Part shown: positions 1 to 9,095 of the stretch, piece by piece
Position numbering within the stretch: the stretch's first letter is position 1
Layout of the letters: each line of letters starts with the position of its first letter
Source: Flagellimonas sp. S3867
Lineage (GTDB): Bacteria > Bacteroidota > Bacteroidia > Flavobacteriales > Flavobacteriaceae
DNA length: 64,000 bases
NCBI RefSeq assembly: GCF_014698935.1
Contig: NZ_JACVMN010000001.1
Coordinates: 1,426,001 to 1,490,000, forward strand
Direction of reading: 5' to 3'
The notes under the pieces: generated by a model
Seen by the model: the letters and a program-made list of their open reading frames with translations, nothing else
What the model was told of the DNA's origin: nothing
Databases searched by the model: none
Translations under genes and position numbers: made by a program

Positions 1-105
1 TTAATTGCCGATGAATGGATAGATTATATGCACATCATTAAACTAAATGGGAAATGGCAAATTGTAAATGTACTTTGGCAGTTTAATGATTCGAGCAACC
101 AATGA
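1..105 (+). CDS. C-terminal fragment of an NTF2-like (putative lumazine-binding) protein
   Basis: An open frame enters from the left edge and stops at TGA 103-105, giving 34 residues that end in a pattern W-I-D-Y-M-H-I-I-K-L-N-G-K-W-Q-I-V-N-V-L-W. This tail is typical of the NTF2-like Lumazine_bd_2 family, small secreted or cytosolic proteins of unknown role that are common in Flavobacteriaceae. The start and most of the gene lie outside the window, so signal peptide and length cannot be judged. It converges on the ABC exporter gene on the other strand, only 17 bp away, with no obvious hairpin between them. Confidence 0.6.
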   Translation, partial: LIADEWIDYMHIIKLNGKWQIVNVLWQFNDSSNQ

Positions 106-122
106 CTCAACTTAGAGAAAAT

Positions 123-1895
123 TTACGCTACTTCCTCAGCTAAAAACTGGGCTTCGTAAAGATCATTATAATATCCGCCTTTTTTAAGCAATTCTTTGTG
201 GGTGCCCATTTCAACAATCTGACCAGCATCCATCACAATTATCTTATCTGCCTTTTTAATGGTAGCCAGTCGGTGAGCTATTATGATAGAAGTTCTTCCC
301 TCGGTAATCTTATCCGTAGCCCGCTGAATGAGTTGTTCGGAATAAGTATCTACAGAAGAAGTGGCCTCATCCAAAATCAATATACTTGGATTGCTCACAT
401 AGGCCCGTAAAAAAGCTATCAATTGGCGTTGACCGCTGGAAAGCATACTTCCTCGTTCTTTCACATTATATTGGTAACCTCCGGGCAAACTCGATATAAA
501 TTCATGCACTCCAATCTGTTTGGCAGCAGCCTCAATTTCAGACAAGGTAACGTTGTCATCACGAAGTGATATATTATTGGCAATAGAGTCAGCAAACAAA
601 AACACATCCTGTAATACAATCGCAATATGGGAACGCAATGACCGCAACGAGTAATCTTGAATGTTGTGTGAATCTATCAGAATATCCCCGGATTTAATCT
701 CATAAAAACGGTTCAACAAGTTTATGATCGTAGATTTTCCTGCTCCGGTAGCACCAACAATGGCAACAGTTTCTCCAGCTTTTACATGGAACGAGATACC
801 ATGAAGCACCTCTTCATTCTCCACATACGCAAACCTAACGTCTGTAAATCGAATATTTCCTTTTACATCATCCTTTTCTAAAGTTCCGTTATCTGCTATT
901 TGACTATCTGTATCCAAAATTTTGAACACTCGGTTTGCCGCAACCATTCCCATTTGAAGGGTGTTGAACTTATCAGCAATCTGGCGAAGTGGACGGAACA
1001 ATAGATCCATTAAAAAGAAAAAGGCAAAAATAGAACCTGTATCATTCAGGCCTACGTTTTCAATATTTTGGATAACTCCAAAGTATACAACCAGACCTAT
1101 CCCAATGGAATATGAGATTTCGGCTATCGGGAAAAAGATGGAGTTGTACCAAACCGTTTTTAACCAGGCATTTTGATGCTTTTCATTGATCTTTCGGAAT
1201 TTTTCTTTTTCAATTTCCTCTCGATTGAAGAGTTGAACGATTTTCATTCCCGCGATACGTTCCTGTACAAATGAATTTAAATTTGATACCTGGGCACGAA
1301 CCTCAATAAAAGCAACTTTCATCGCTTGCTGGAACACTCTTGTGGCAACAAGAATAACAGGTAAAATAGCAAATACGATCAAGGCCAGTTTCCAATTAAT
1401 GTAGAGCATTACCGCTGCTCCTGAAAGCATTTTTAACATGTCGGCTACAATCACAAAAAATCCCTGGCTGAATATTTCACCGATACGTTGCATATCGGCG
1501 ACTGCCCTTGTGACCAAAACACCAATGGATGAGTTATCAAAATAGGTCATTTTAAAACCCATCATTTTTTGAAAAAGTCGCACCCGGATATCTTTAATCA
1601 CAGATTCCCCTAACAGGTTCGCATAATAATTAAATGAAAGCTGACAAATTACCTGTCCAAAAAGAACACCTAACATGGCCAATACCGTAATCACCAATAA
1701 TTCGATGTCTTTATTGGCAAGTGCATCATTTATGATATTCCTTACAAGAACAGGAGTCAAAACAGCGAAGCCGGCAGATAAAATCGCAACTACCGCTACC
1801 ACCCAAAAAGTAACCCGATAGGGTTTGGTATGCGCGAATATGCGTTTGAACAACCCAAAGTCAAACGCTTTTCCTATTTCGTCATTATTGCTCAT
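123..1895 (-). CDS. ABC exporter, fused permease-ATPase (MsbA/BmrA type)
   Basis: A 590-residue half-transporter that would work as a homodimer in the inner membrane and export a lipid or hydrophobic compound, using ATP. The N-terminal half carries about six transmembrane helices (residues ~25-330). The C-terminal ATPase has Walker A GATGAGKST near residue 378, a signature motif LSSGQ near 485 (LSGGQ is usual), and Walker B ILILDEATSS near 503, followed by the H-loop region IIAHRLATI. Length fits the family. The start overlaps the 3' end of truA by 11 bp, so the two are probably translated from one mRNA. The substrate cannot be read from sequence; lipid A-type export is only one possibility. 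Confidence 0.9.
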   Translation of the reverse strand: MSNNDEIGKAFDFGLFKRIFAHTKPYRVTFWVVAVVAILSAGFAVLTPVLVRNIINDALANKDIELLVITVLAMLGVLFGQVICQLSFNYYANLLGESVIKDIRVRLFQKMMGFKMTYFDNSSIGVLVTRAVADMQRIGEIFSQGFFVIVADMLKMLSGAAVMLYINWKLALIVFAILPVILVATRVFQQAMKVAFIEVRAQVSNLNSFVQERIAGMKIVQLFNREEIEKEKFRKINEKHQNAWLKTVWYNSIFFPIAEISYSIGIGLVVYFGVIQNIENVGLNDTGSIFAFFFLMDLLFRPLRQIADKFNTLQMGMVAANRVFKILDTDSQIADNGTLEKDDVKGNIRFTDVRFAYVENEEVLHGISFHVKAGETVAIVGATGAGKSTIINLLNRFYEIKSGDILIDSHNIQDYSLRSLRSHIAIVLQDVFLFADSIANNISLRDDNVTLSEIEAAAKQIGVHEFISSLPGGYQYNVKERGSMLSSGQRQLIAFLRAYVSNPSILILDEATSSVDTYSEQLIQRATDKITEGRTSIIIAHRLATIKKADKIIVMDAGQIVEMGTHKELLKKGGYYNDLYEAQFLAEEVA

Positions 1896-2634
1896 TAAAT
1901 ATCTTTTTTGGGTAAGTGACCTTTGTCAAATATAATCCTTTTGCAGGGACAGAAACACCTGCTTTTCCCCTATCCTTACTTTGTAAAATGAGGTTGATTT
2001 CTTCGGGTTTCATTTTACCAAGTCCAACATCCAACAAAGTTCCTACAATGGCCCGCACCATATTGCGCAAGAAGCGATCTGCGGAGATGGTGAACACCAA
2101 TTTATCTCCTTTTATCTCCCAGAAAGCCTTTCTAACATCACACAGGAATGTTTTTACATCCGTATTTGATTTGGAAAAGCACTCAAAATCGTCATATTCC
2201 AACAGATATTGGGCAGATTCGTTCATTGCATCAACATTCAAAGGGAGTTTTACCAAATGGGCAAAATCTGCATAAAACGGATTCTTTTCCTGAACAACCC
2301 AATACTCATAGGTTCGCTCTATAGCGTCGAACCGAGCATGTGCCTCTAAAACAACAGTGCTGATTTTTTTCACTGCAATATCCTCTGGCAAAAATGCATT
2401 TAGTCTATAGGTGAGTTCTTCGGAGTCTTCAATACCATCAACATCGAAATGTGCAAACATTTCCCTGGCATGCACTCCAGAATCCGTCCTGCCAGCACCA
2501 ACAAGCTCCATCTTTTTCCTTAAAAGGGTGGATAATGCTTTCTCCAAAACCTCTTGGACAGTTATTGCATTGGGTTGGTTTTGCCAGCCATGATAGGCCT
2601 TTCCGAAATAAGAAAATTGGATAAAATATCTCAA
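1885..2634 (-). CDS. truA: tRNA pseudouridine(38-40) synthase TruA
   Basis: Converts uridines 38-40 in the anticodon arm of many tRNAs to pseudouridine. The 249-residue length fits bacterial TruA. The catalytic aspartate lies in the motif GAGRTDSGVHA at residues 46-56 (Asp51). The N-terminal MRYFIQFSYFGKAYHGWQ block is also typical of the family. It is the first gene of a probable two-gene operon with the ABC exporter, whose start it overlaps by 11 bp. It is divergent from the phosphodiesterase gene, with about 88 bp between them that must hold both promoters. Confidence 0.95.
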   Translation of the reverse strand: MRYFIQFSYFGKAYHGWQNQPNAITVQEVLEKALSTLLRKKMELVGAGRTDSGVHAREMFAHFDVDGIEDSEELTYRLNAFLPEDIAVKKISTVVLEAHARFDAIERTYEYWVVQEKNPFYADFAHLVKLPLNVDAMNESAQYLLEYDDFECFSKSNTDVKTFLCDVRKAFWEIKGDKLVFTISADRFLRNMVRAIVGTLLDVGLGKMKPEEINLILQSKDRGKAGVSVPAKGLYLTKVTYPKKIFNEQ

Positions 2635-2722
2635 TTGGATCCCTTACTTTTAAGTTGTTAAAGATACTTTAATCCCATCCAATAGAAATTTTACTATAAT
2701 TTTTTAGCATATTTTTAGCGTT

Positions 2723-3217
2723 ATGACCAAAATCTTGTTGCTTTCGGACACCCATGGACATATGGACGAAGCCATTTTAAAGTATGCAGCGCAGGCTGAT
2801 GAAATATGGCATGCCGGGGATATTGGAAATATCGGGGTGACCGATAAATTGAAAGCACTGAAGCCACTTCGCGGGGTTTTCGGCAATATTGATGATCATG
2901 TAATTCAAATGGAGTTTCCGGAGCATAACCGTTTTTTTTGCGAAGGGGTCGATGTTTGGATCACCCATATTGGAGGATATCCCACTAAATATAATGTCAA
3001 GGTTCGGGATGCCATCAAAAAAAATCCGCCTAAATTGTTTGTTTGTGGACACTCCCACATATTGAAGGTTATGAATGACCAAAAACTGAAGTTGTTACAT
3101 ATGAATCCCGGTGCCTGCGGTAAACATGGATTTCATCATGTACGGACAATGCTCCGTTTTGTCATTGATGGAGAAAAAATTTCAGATTTGGAAATAGTTG
3201 AATTAGGAAAAAATTAA
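2723..3217 (+). CDS. YfcE/MJ0936-type metallophosphoesterase
   Basis: A 164-residue calcineurin-like phosphoesterase of the small YfcE family, expected to hydrolyse phosphodiesters with two bound metal ions. All ligand motifs are visible: SDTHG (Asp9, His11), HAGDIG (Asp33), GNIDDH (Asn55) and the C-terminal CGHSH (about 108-112). No signal peptide, so cytosolic. The stop codon TAA at 3215-3217 is followed directly by the ATG of the PqqB-like gene, so the two are an operon. The natural substrate of this family is not settled (cyclic or artificial phosphodiesters), so no gene symbol is given. Confidence 0.85.
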   Translation: MTKILLLSDTHGHMDEAILKYAAQADEIWHAGDIGNIGVTDKLKALKPLRGVFGNIDDHVIQMEFPEHNRFFCEGVDVWITHIGGYPTKYNVKVRDAIKKNPPKLFVCGHSHILKVMNDQKLKLLHMNPGACGKHGFHHVRTMLRFVIDGEKISDLEIVELGKN

Positions 3218-4177
3218 ATGAGATATTCTTTTTTAGCCATCACTTTGCTATTGATCGCATGCAATAACCAGCAGAAGCAGAAAAAAGCATATGTAACATC
3301 CGAAAAGGTCCAAAACCAAGTAACACTATATGTTTTAGGTACGGTTCAGGATGCTGGAAGTCCCCATGTAGATTGTCACAAAGAATGTTGTTCAGCCTTA
3401 TTTAATAATCCAGACCCAAGTCGTAAGGTAGTTGCTTTAGGAATGGTCGATCATGAAAATGAGAAATCTTATCTTTTCGAAGCTACACCAGATATGCCTT
3501 CGCAATTGCGGTTGTTAAAAGATTTTTCTGGCAGAAATAATGACATTCCTGATGGTATTTTTTTAACCCATGCCCATATAGGACATTATACTGGGCTCAT
3601 GTATTTGGGGCGCGAAGCCAAGGGTGCAAACCAGGTTCCCGTGTACGCAATGCCCAAAATGAAATCTTTTTTGGAAACTAATGGCCCTTGGGACCAATTG
3701 GTGAAATTAAATAACATTGCCATTACAGAGATACAGTATGAAACATCCATAGAGCTGACTTCTAATATCTCGGTTGTTCCCGTTATAGTTCCTCATAGAG
3801 ATGAATATTCGGAAACCGTTGGATACAAAATCATAGGTCCAACCAAATCCGTACTCTTTATTCCGGATATTGATAAATGGCATAAATGGGAAAAGAATAT
3901 TGTGGAAGAAATCAAGAAAGTGGATTTTGCATTTTTGGATGCTTCCTTTTTTGATGAAAAAGAAATCAACAATAGGGATATTTCGGAAATACCCCACCCT
4001 TTTGTGATTGAAAGCATGAAACTTTTTGATGAACTTTCCAATGAGGAGAAAGCGAAGGTGCATTTCATTCATTTTAATCATACCAACCCACTTTTAAATC
4101 CAAAAAGTACCGAATCCCGATTGGTTCAAATACAGGGTTTCAACGTTTCGAAATTTCTACAAATGTTTGAACTATAG
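3218..4177 (+). CDS. PqqB-like metallo-beta-lactamase-fold lipoprotein
   Basis: A 319-residue protein with a lipoprotein signal (LLIAC, Cys15) and a metallo-beta-lactamase fold resembling PqqB: LGTVQDAGSPH near the start, LTHAHIGHYTGL near residue 117, VPHRDE, FIPDID, and the late HFNHTNP motif. In the usual HxHxDH metal motif the aspartate is replaced by glycine (HAHIGH), as expected for the PqqB side branch rather than classical hydrolases. No other PQQ biosynthesis genes are nearby and the protein is predicted to be exported, so a role in PQQ synthesis is unlikely. It starts at the base after the phosphoesterase stop codon. Confidence 0.75.
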   Translation: MRYSFLAITLLLIACNNQQKQKKAYVTSEKVQNQVTLYVLGTVQDAGSPHVDCHKECCSALFNNPDPSRKVVALGMVDHENEKSYLFEATPDMPSQLRLLKDFSGRNNDIPDGIFLTHAHIGHYTGLMYLGREAKGANQVPVYAMPKMKSFLETNGPWDQLVKLNNIAITEIQYETSIELTSNISVVPVIVPHRDEYSETVGYKIIGPTKSVLFIPDIDKWHKWEKNIVEEIKKVDFAFLDASFFDEKEINNRDISEIPHPFVIESMKLFDELSNEEKAKVHFIHFNHTNPLLNPKSTESRLVQIQGFNVSKFLQMFEL

Positions 4178-4243
4178 GATATAGACCCATTCGTAAGAAT
4201 TACCTTAGACAATCGTCTAAGCAATCAAACAATCCAAAAACAA

Positions 4244-5101
4244 ATGAAAACACCACATTTTAAACTACTCGCAATTACAAGTATCTTATTGTTGACATCG
4301 TGCGGACAAAAAGATAAGAAAGTGGAAAAAGTTAGTAATACTGTTATCGAAACAGTAGTCGAAGAGCCCATTTACGATACTAATCACCCTGAAACAATCT
4401 TAGCCGCCGTAGAGCATGCCCATGGAGGCTGGAATGGTCTTTGGAAAAAGGGCGATGTTGAATATACGTATGATTACCGATCACCATCTACGGGAAAAGC
4501 TGATGTTTCATTGGAACGGTACATCTTTGGCTCTGAAGTTTCGTACGGTAATTACAGTCAACATCAGATCAATTTCATGCAGGACAATGATGATAAGGTC
4601 ATTCAATATTTTAATGGCGACGAAATCGCAGTTTTGGTCAATGGAGAAGAAAGCCAAAATCCAGCATTGTCTGCGGTAAGTGATTTCCTTAGAAGAACCA
4701 ATTATTATTGGTTCACCATGCATTATAAGTTGAACGACAAGGGCACAAAAGTCAAATATTTAGGGCAAGAAGAGTACAATGGAAAAACCTATGACAAAAT
4801 TGATGTAAGCTACGATGCTGAAGTTACCGGCAAGGAACAAAACGATAGTTATATTGTATTGGTAAATCCGGAAACCAAATTGATCGATAGATTCTTCTTC
4901 TCAATACCATTTTTGGGCGTTAATGAACCTGTTATCGCCGCCAACTATGAATATGAAAATATTGACGGGCAGTTGATATCGACCAAACGATTCTATTTTA
5001 TGCCCAGCGAACAAGGGTACCCAGAGGAACCCAATCTTGTTCAAACATTGACCGATATAAAGTTTGGAAACGGTTTCACCGTCGAAAACATTCAGCAATA
5101 A
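4244..5101 (+). CDS. DUF6503 family lipoprotein
   Basis: A 285-residue lipoprotein with lipobox LLLTSC (Cys20). The mature part begins with an acidic linker, then the block H-A-H-G-G-W near residue 58 and a beta-rich body full of Y/F/W residues. This matches the DUF6503 family, secreted proteins of unknown function common in Flavobacteriaceae and possibly related to the lipoprotein-localisation LolA/LolB-like fold; that relation is my inference. It lies 66 bp after the PqqB-like gene and is followed by a strong bidirectional terminator, so it may end that operon. Confidence 0.75.
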   Translation: MKTPHFKLLAITSILLLTSCGQKDKKVEKVSNTVIETVVEEPIYDTNHPETILAAVEHAHGGWNGLWKKGDVEYTYDYRSPSTGKADVSLERYIFGSEVSYGNYSQHQINFMQDNDDKVIQYFNGDEIAVLVNGEESQNPALSAVSDFLRRTNYYWFTMHYKLNDKGTKVKYLGQEEYNGKTYDKIDVSYDAEVTGKEQNDSYIVLVNPETKLIDRFFFSIPFLGVNEPVIAANYEYENIDGQLISTKRFYFMPSEQGYPEEPNLVQTLTDIKFGNGFTVENIQQ

Positions 5102-5120
5102 ATTAGGTGCACATAAAATT

Positions 5121-5147
5121 AAAAACCCCGGCATTGCCGGGGTTTTT
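5121..5147. terminator. Bidirectional intrinsic terminator between DUF6503 and DUF4293 genes
   Basis: A perfect inverted repeat: A5 then CCCCGGC, a 3-base ATT loop, GCCGGGG and T5. The A/T tracts on both sides make it work for both converging genes. Confidence 0.9.
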
Positions 5148-5174
5148 CGCACTAATACTACTAAGATGTTAGGT

Positions 5175-5585
5175 TTATCGTAAGCGATCAACAGATTTTA
5201 CAAGATCCTCATCCTTTTTGATGGCTCTGTTGGCCAGAACCAGAAAAACGATAGAAAATACAGGAATCAGCATCCCAATACCCTTCTCAGAAATGGTGTT
5301 TTCTCCGGATAAGTTTAGCGATCGGTAAACGAAAAATCCTAGTAAAAAAAGATTTAATATCATATTCAATCTGTTTATAACAAATTGATTTTGTCTGTTT
5401 TTGAACATAAAAATCGAAATGAGTGCCAATGCCGCAGATGCATAAAAAACAATGCTTATCCATAGCGAGCTTTCTGCGAAAACGGCTGCTCCTTCTCCAT
5501 CGATCCACAAATTCAAAACAAATGGCAATATCCCAGAGGCAAGAGCCACAATCACTAAAAATAATGTCTGAATTCGTTGAATCAT
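5175..5585 (-). CDS. DUF4293 integral membrane protein
   Basis: A 136-residue membrane protein with four hydrophobic helices (about 5-23, 41-60, 71-88, 102-118) and a charged tail ending KDEDLVKSVDRLR. The start MIQRIQTLFLVIVA and the tail are characteristic of DUF4293, a family restricted to Bacteroidota. Its function is unknown. It is commonly found next to rho in this phylum, as here, where it is divergent from rho with about 190 bp between. A TAnnTTTG box 23 bp upstream of the start suggests a very short leader. Confidence 0.85.
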   Translation of the reverse strand: MIQRIQTLFLVIVALASGILPFVLNLWIDGEGAAVFAESSLWISIVFYASAALALISIFMFKNRQNQFVINRLNMILNLFLLGFFVYRSLNLSGENTISEKGIGMLIPVFSIVFLVLANRAIKKDEDLVKSVDRLR

Positions 5586-5607
5586 TGTTTAAATCGACTT
5601 CGGAAGG

Positions 5608-5615
5608 CAAAAATA
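5608..5615 (-). promoter_or_regulatory. Bacteroidota-type -7 box for the DUF4293 gene
   Basis: On the minus strand this reads TATTTTTG, an exact match to TAnnTTTG, ending 23 bp before the ATG at 5585. I see no clear TTG -33 element. Confidence 0.5.
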
Positions 5616-5775
5616 GGTGTCTTTTTGATAATTGCCCCTATTTGTTGAAAAATAATTCGTATAATTGTGTCGTTATTAACGAAGCACTCGCCCAAGGAAA
5701 TCTTTCCTACCGTAGTACCCCAAATAACTTTTTACTTCAAATTACATTCGATAAGTTTAATTTATTCATCATTTA

Positions 5776-7350
5776 ATGTTTGAGATTTCAGATCTAAAAG
5801 CTAAAAAGCTACCTGAATTGCAGGAAATTGCAAAGAACCTAAATGTTCCCAAATTTAAGACCTTAAAAAAGCTTGATTTGGTCTATCAAATCCTGGATGT
5901 ACAGGCATCCAACCCAAAGGTTGTTCAAGAGAGTTCAGCCCTACCAAAAGAAAACGGAGAGCCAAAGCCCAAGCGAGCAAGAACTCCACGCCCCAAGAAG
6001 GAACAAAAAGATAGTACTTCTGCCCCAAAAGAAAATGCACCCGAAAAAGTTTCCGAAGAAAAGAAGGAAACTACTAAGGAGATGCCTCCAAGAAAAGAGC
6101 CCCACAAGCAAAATGGCCATCAAAAAACCCAACATAGCAAGAAGGGCGGCCAGCACCATAGCCGTGGACATGAGAAGAAAAGCAGCAATTTTGACAAAGA
6201 TTTAAAAAATAGGTATAAGGAACCTGAGTTTGAATTCGATAGTATAATCGAAAGTGAAGGGGTTCTTGATATCATGCAGGACGGATATGGATTCCTGCGT
6301 TCTTCCGACTACAATTACCTTTCATCGCCAGACGATATTTATGTATCACAATCCCAAATTAGATTGTTTGGACTAAAGACAGGAGATACTGTACTTGGAA
6401 ATGTGAGACCTCCCAAGGAAGGAGAAAAGTATTTTCCCCTTATTAAAGTTAGTAAGATAAATGGATTGGATCCGCAAGTGGTGCGCGATAGGGTTTCCTT
6501 TGAGCACTTAACGCCATTGTTTCCACAGGAGAAATTTAACCTTGCAGAAAGACAAAGTACCCTGTCAACACGTATTATGGACCTGTTCTCACCCATTGGT
6601 AAAGGGCAACGGGGCATGATCGTTTCCCAGCCAAAGACTGGTAAGACTATGTTATTGAAGGACATTGCAAATGCAATAGCCGCCAACCATCCCGAGGTAT
6701 ATCAAATCATTCTTTTGATTGACGAACGCCCCGAGGAGGTTACCGATATGCAACGTAATGTTCGCGGGGAAGTAGTTGCCTCTACATTTGACAAGGAAGC
6801 TACAGAACATGTTCGTGTAGCGAACATTGTACTCGAAAAAGCCAAAAGATTGGTAGAATGTGGCCATGACGTTGTTATCCTTTTGGATTCCATTACACGT
6901 TTGGCCCGTGCGTACAATACTGTACAGCCTGCATCTGGTAAAGTTTTGAGTGGTGGTGTGGATGCAAACGCTCTTCACAAGCCGAAAAGATTCTTTGGAG
7001 CTGCCAGAAATATTGAAAATGGTGGATCGCTTTCTATCATAGCGACTGCATTGACCGAAACAGGTTCCAAAATGGACGAGGTTATTTTTGAAGAATTCAA
7101 AGGAACTGGTAATATGGAACTTCAATTGGATAGAAGAATTTCTAACCGTAGAATTTTCCCTGCCATTGATTTAATCTCTTCATCTACACGAAGAGATGAT
7201 CTACTTTTGGATGAAACCACGATACAGCGTATGTGGATCATGAGAAAATATTTGGCGGATATGAATCCCGTTGAAGCCATGGAGTTTATGGAACAACGTA
7301 TTAAACAGACCAAAAACAACGAAGAGTTTCTGCTGACCATGAATAATTAG
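5776..7350 (+). CDS. rho: Transcription termination factor Rho
   Basis: The hexameric RNA helicase that ends transcription at Rho-dependent sites. It has 524 residues against about 420 in E. coli. The Rho N-terminal helical domain (1-45) is followed by a low-complexity insert rich in Lys, Glu, Pro, Gln and His (about 50-150), then the cold-shock-like RNA-binding domain (about 160-235) and the ATPase with Walker A QPKTGKT near residue 284, [25 protein letters not shown] and the arginine-finger region. The insert is typical of Bacteroidota Rho; in Bacteroides such an insert has been linked to phase separation. An intrinsic terminator follows at 7386. Confidence 0.97.
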   Translation: MFEISDLKAKKLPELQEIAKNLNVPKFKTLKKLDLVYQILDVQASNPKVVQESSALPKENGEPKPKRARTPRPKKEQKDSTSAPKENAPEKVSEEKKETTKEMPPRKEPHKQNGHQKTQHSKKGGQHHSRGHEKKSSNFDKDLKNRYKEPEFEFDSIIESEGVLDIMQDGYGFLRSSDYNYLSSPDDIYVSQSQIRLFGLKTGDTVLGNVRPPKEGEKYFPLIKVSKINGLDPQVVRDRVSFEHLTPLFPQEKFNLAERQSTLSTRIMDLFSPIGKGQRGMIVSQPKTGKTMLLKDIANAIAANHPEVYQIILLIDERPEEVTDMQRNVRGEVVASTFDKEATEHVRVANIVLEKAKRLVECGHDVVILLDSITRLARAYNTVQPASGKVLSGGVDANALHKPKRFFGAARNIENGGSLSIIATALTETGSKMDEVIFEEFKGTGNMELQLDRRISNRRIFPAIDLISSSTRRDDLLLDETTIQRMWIMRKYLADMNPVEAMEFMEQRIKQTKNNEEFLLTMNN

Positions 7351-7385
7351 TCGTAACACTTCGATATTTAAAATATCACAAATTT

Positions 7386-7418
7386 AAAACCCTTTGAGCA
7401 TGCTCAAAGGGTTTTTTT
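7386..7418 (+). terminator. Intrinsic terminator after rho
   Basis: Perfect inverted repeat AAAACCCTTTGAGCA / TGCTCAAAGGGTTTT followed by further T residues, 35 bp after the rho stop codon. Confidence 0.9.
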
Positions 7419-7489
7419 CTTAATAGGTTTTACAGAAAAAACATATCTTTAATACGGTTTCCTCAACCCATAAACTAAAACACTTTAAT

Positions 7490-8152
7490 ATGAAAAACAC
7501 CAAAACCGCATTTGCTATGCTGTTCGGCTCCTTAATGCTAATCTTGGGAGCTTGCAAGCAAGTCCAAAAAACCGATGAGCCAAAAGAAGAGCCCAAGGAA
7601 CGGGTAAAACCGCCTGAACAAATTATTTCATTGGAAGAATCCAAGTCCTTATATGACAATTACTCCAGAAAACGGGTCGATCTTATCCAACAGTTTGAGA
7701 TGGAGCAAAATCCGGATGAAAAATTCCGTCCTGCAAGGTTTGCGTCTTACGACTATAGTACCATCAAACAATATATAGACTTTATAGAACAAGAAGCCAA
7801 AGATGCTCATGTAGATATTTCTTCACTTCGATTTTATTTTGGCAATTACCCAGATAAAGAGAAATTTCCTGATGGCAAAAAAGTGGTTCACCCTAGACAG
7901 AATTCCATTTTTATTGTTCCAACAATAGATGTTGATGGCCATAATTATGGTTTTTATATCGGAGAGGATGGAAAAGCCAAATTAATCAAGGATGCGGTCG
8001 GACAAAAAGGCTTGGGAAGTACTAAGAAAGGTGAGCAAAAAGCTTATGCGAGTTTTGTTCCAACTTTTTCATCCCCTTCGGCACCATATGCTGGCCAAAG
8101 TTTAACACTGAACCGTGGAAGTGCCGGACCTCCTCCAGATGCAGATTATTAA
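7490..8152 (+). CDS. Uncharacterised lipoprotein
   Basis: A 220-residue protein with a clear lipoprotein signal (LILGAC, Cys22), a charged linker rich in Pro, Glu and Lys (about 28-45), and a globular body that contains a Y-D-Y-S-T-I-K-Q-Y-I-D-F-I-E segment and a Y-G-F-Y-I-G motif. I do not recognise a family with a known role. The last residues are rich in Gly, Pro and Ser, which suggests a flexible tail. It lies 7 bp before a polytopic membrane protein gene, so the two are very probably co-transcribed and may act together at the envelope. Confidence 0.75.
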   Translation: MKNTKTAFAMLFGSLMLILGACKQVQKTDEPKEEPKERVKPPEQIISLEESKSLYDNYSRKRVDLIQQFEMEQNPDEKFRPARFASYDYSTIKQYIDFIEQEAKDAHVDISSLRFYFGNYPDKEKFPDGKKVVHPRQNSIFIVPTIDVDGHNYGFYIGEDGKAKLIKDAVGQKGLGSTKKGEQKAYASFVPTFSSPSAPYAGQSLTLNRGSAGPPPDADY

Positions 8153-8159
8153 ATAGATT

Positions 8160-8849
8160 ATGACCCAAGAGTTCCTAAATTTCATAAAGGATAATTACTA
8201 TATTCCCTTGTATCTGTTTACATGGATCGTTGCCGTGGCCGGATATAAGAGGTATTATGATACGGTGTTGAAATACTTCCCCGTGTTTATCATCTATACG
8301 TTTTTAACGGAGCTCTTGGGTTATTTTATTAAACATACGGACGAATTCCAATTCTTTTCAGATTACAGATACGCTTGGCATAACGTAATTATATACAACC
8401 TGTATTCCGTTGTAACTTTTTGTTTTTTCTATTACATCTACTTTAATGTCTTAAAAAACAAAAAACACAAAGTTCGGATAAAGTATGCCGCCATAATTGC
8501 ACTTGCTGGCTACTTGGTAAGCCTACTTTTTCAAAACCCATTTCATAAAGGTCTCTATTATGCGGATCTAGTGGCTTCAATTGTGTTATTGTATGCCATT
8601 GGTTTGTATTTTATTGAAAAAAGAAAAGAGAGCAGTTATTATTTATTAAAACATAATCTGTTGTTTTGGGTAAGTATCGGACTTTTTATTTTCCATATAT
8701 TTTTCCCATTTATTTTCATCGCGGCTTATGACCTACCCATTTTCTATTATGAGTACCGTTTGCATGATTTATTGAAAATACTTATTGTAATCATGTATCT
8801 ATGCTTTATATCAGGTTTCTTGTTGGGCAAAAGAAGGGCCTTTAGATAA
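8160..8849 (+). CDS. Uncharacterised seven-helix membrane protein
   Basis: A 229-residue integral membrane protein with about seven hydrophobic helices (roughly 13-30, 37-57, 76-96, 105-125, 132-150, 164-190, 203-222) and no soluble domain. It is very rich in Tyr and Phe and has no residue pattern I can assign to a transporter or enzyme family. It begins 7 bp after the preceding lipoprotein gene and forms a two-gene unit with it. No terminator is seen after the gene. Confidence 0.75.
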   Translation: MTQEFLNFIKDNYYIPLYLFTWIVAVAGYKRYYDTVLKYFPVFIIYTFLTELLGYFIKHTDEFQFFSDYRYAWHNVIIYNLYSVVTFCFFYYIYFNVLKNKKHKVRIKYAAIIALAGYLVSLLFQNPFHKGLYYADLVASIVLLYAIGLYFIEKRKESSYYLLKHNLLFWVSIGLFIFHIFFPFIFIAAYDLPIFYYEYRLHDLLKILIVIMYLCFISGFLLGKRRAFR

Positions 8850-8900
8850 TTAAACGGTCTTCACCACACTTTTCCTTTCTTTTACAACTTCATAGGTCCA

Positions 8901-8912
8901 TTCATCGATTAA
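8901..8912. promoter_or_regulatory. Near-palindrome TTCATCGATTAA upstream of the LruC gene
   Basis: Shares the core TTCATCGAT with the perfect palindrome at 8970-8981 and sits just before a TAATTTTG -7 box (8918-8925), where an operator would be expected. Confidence 0.35.
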
Positions 8913-8917
8913 ACATA

Positions 8918-8925
8918 TAATTTTG
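8918..8925 (+). promoter_or_regulatory. Possible -7 box upstream of the LruC gene
   Basis: TAATTTTG matches TAnnTTTG. It would give a leader of about 165 bases. A weaker TAATTTTA nearer the gene is an alternative. Confidence 0.35.
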
Positions 8926-8969
8926 TAGGTTTTTTCGTTCATTTATTGCGTAAAAAGGCTATAAATTAT

Positions 8970-8981
8970 TTCATCGATGAA
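8970..8981. promoter_or_regulatory. Perfect 12-bp palindrome TTCATCGATGAA
   Basis: Perfect dyad in the 246-bp gap before the LruC gene, with a second imperfect copy 69 bp upstream. Reads as a possible dimeric-regulator site; no regulator gene lies next to it. Confidence 0.35.
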
Positions 8982-9095
8982 TAATTACCATTCACCGACG
9001 TTTAATAGAAATCCATCTAAATTGAAATAACAAGCTATTCAATTACGCATAATTTTAACCCAAAATTGGATGTAAGTCCAATAAATTTTTAAGCG

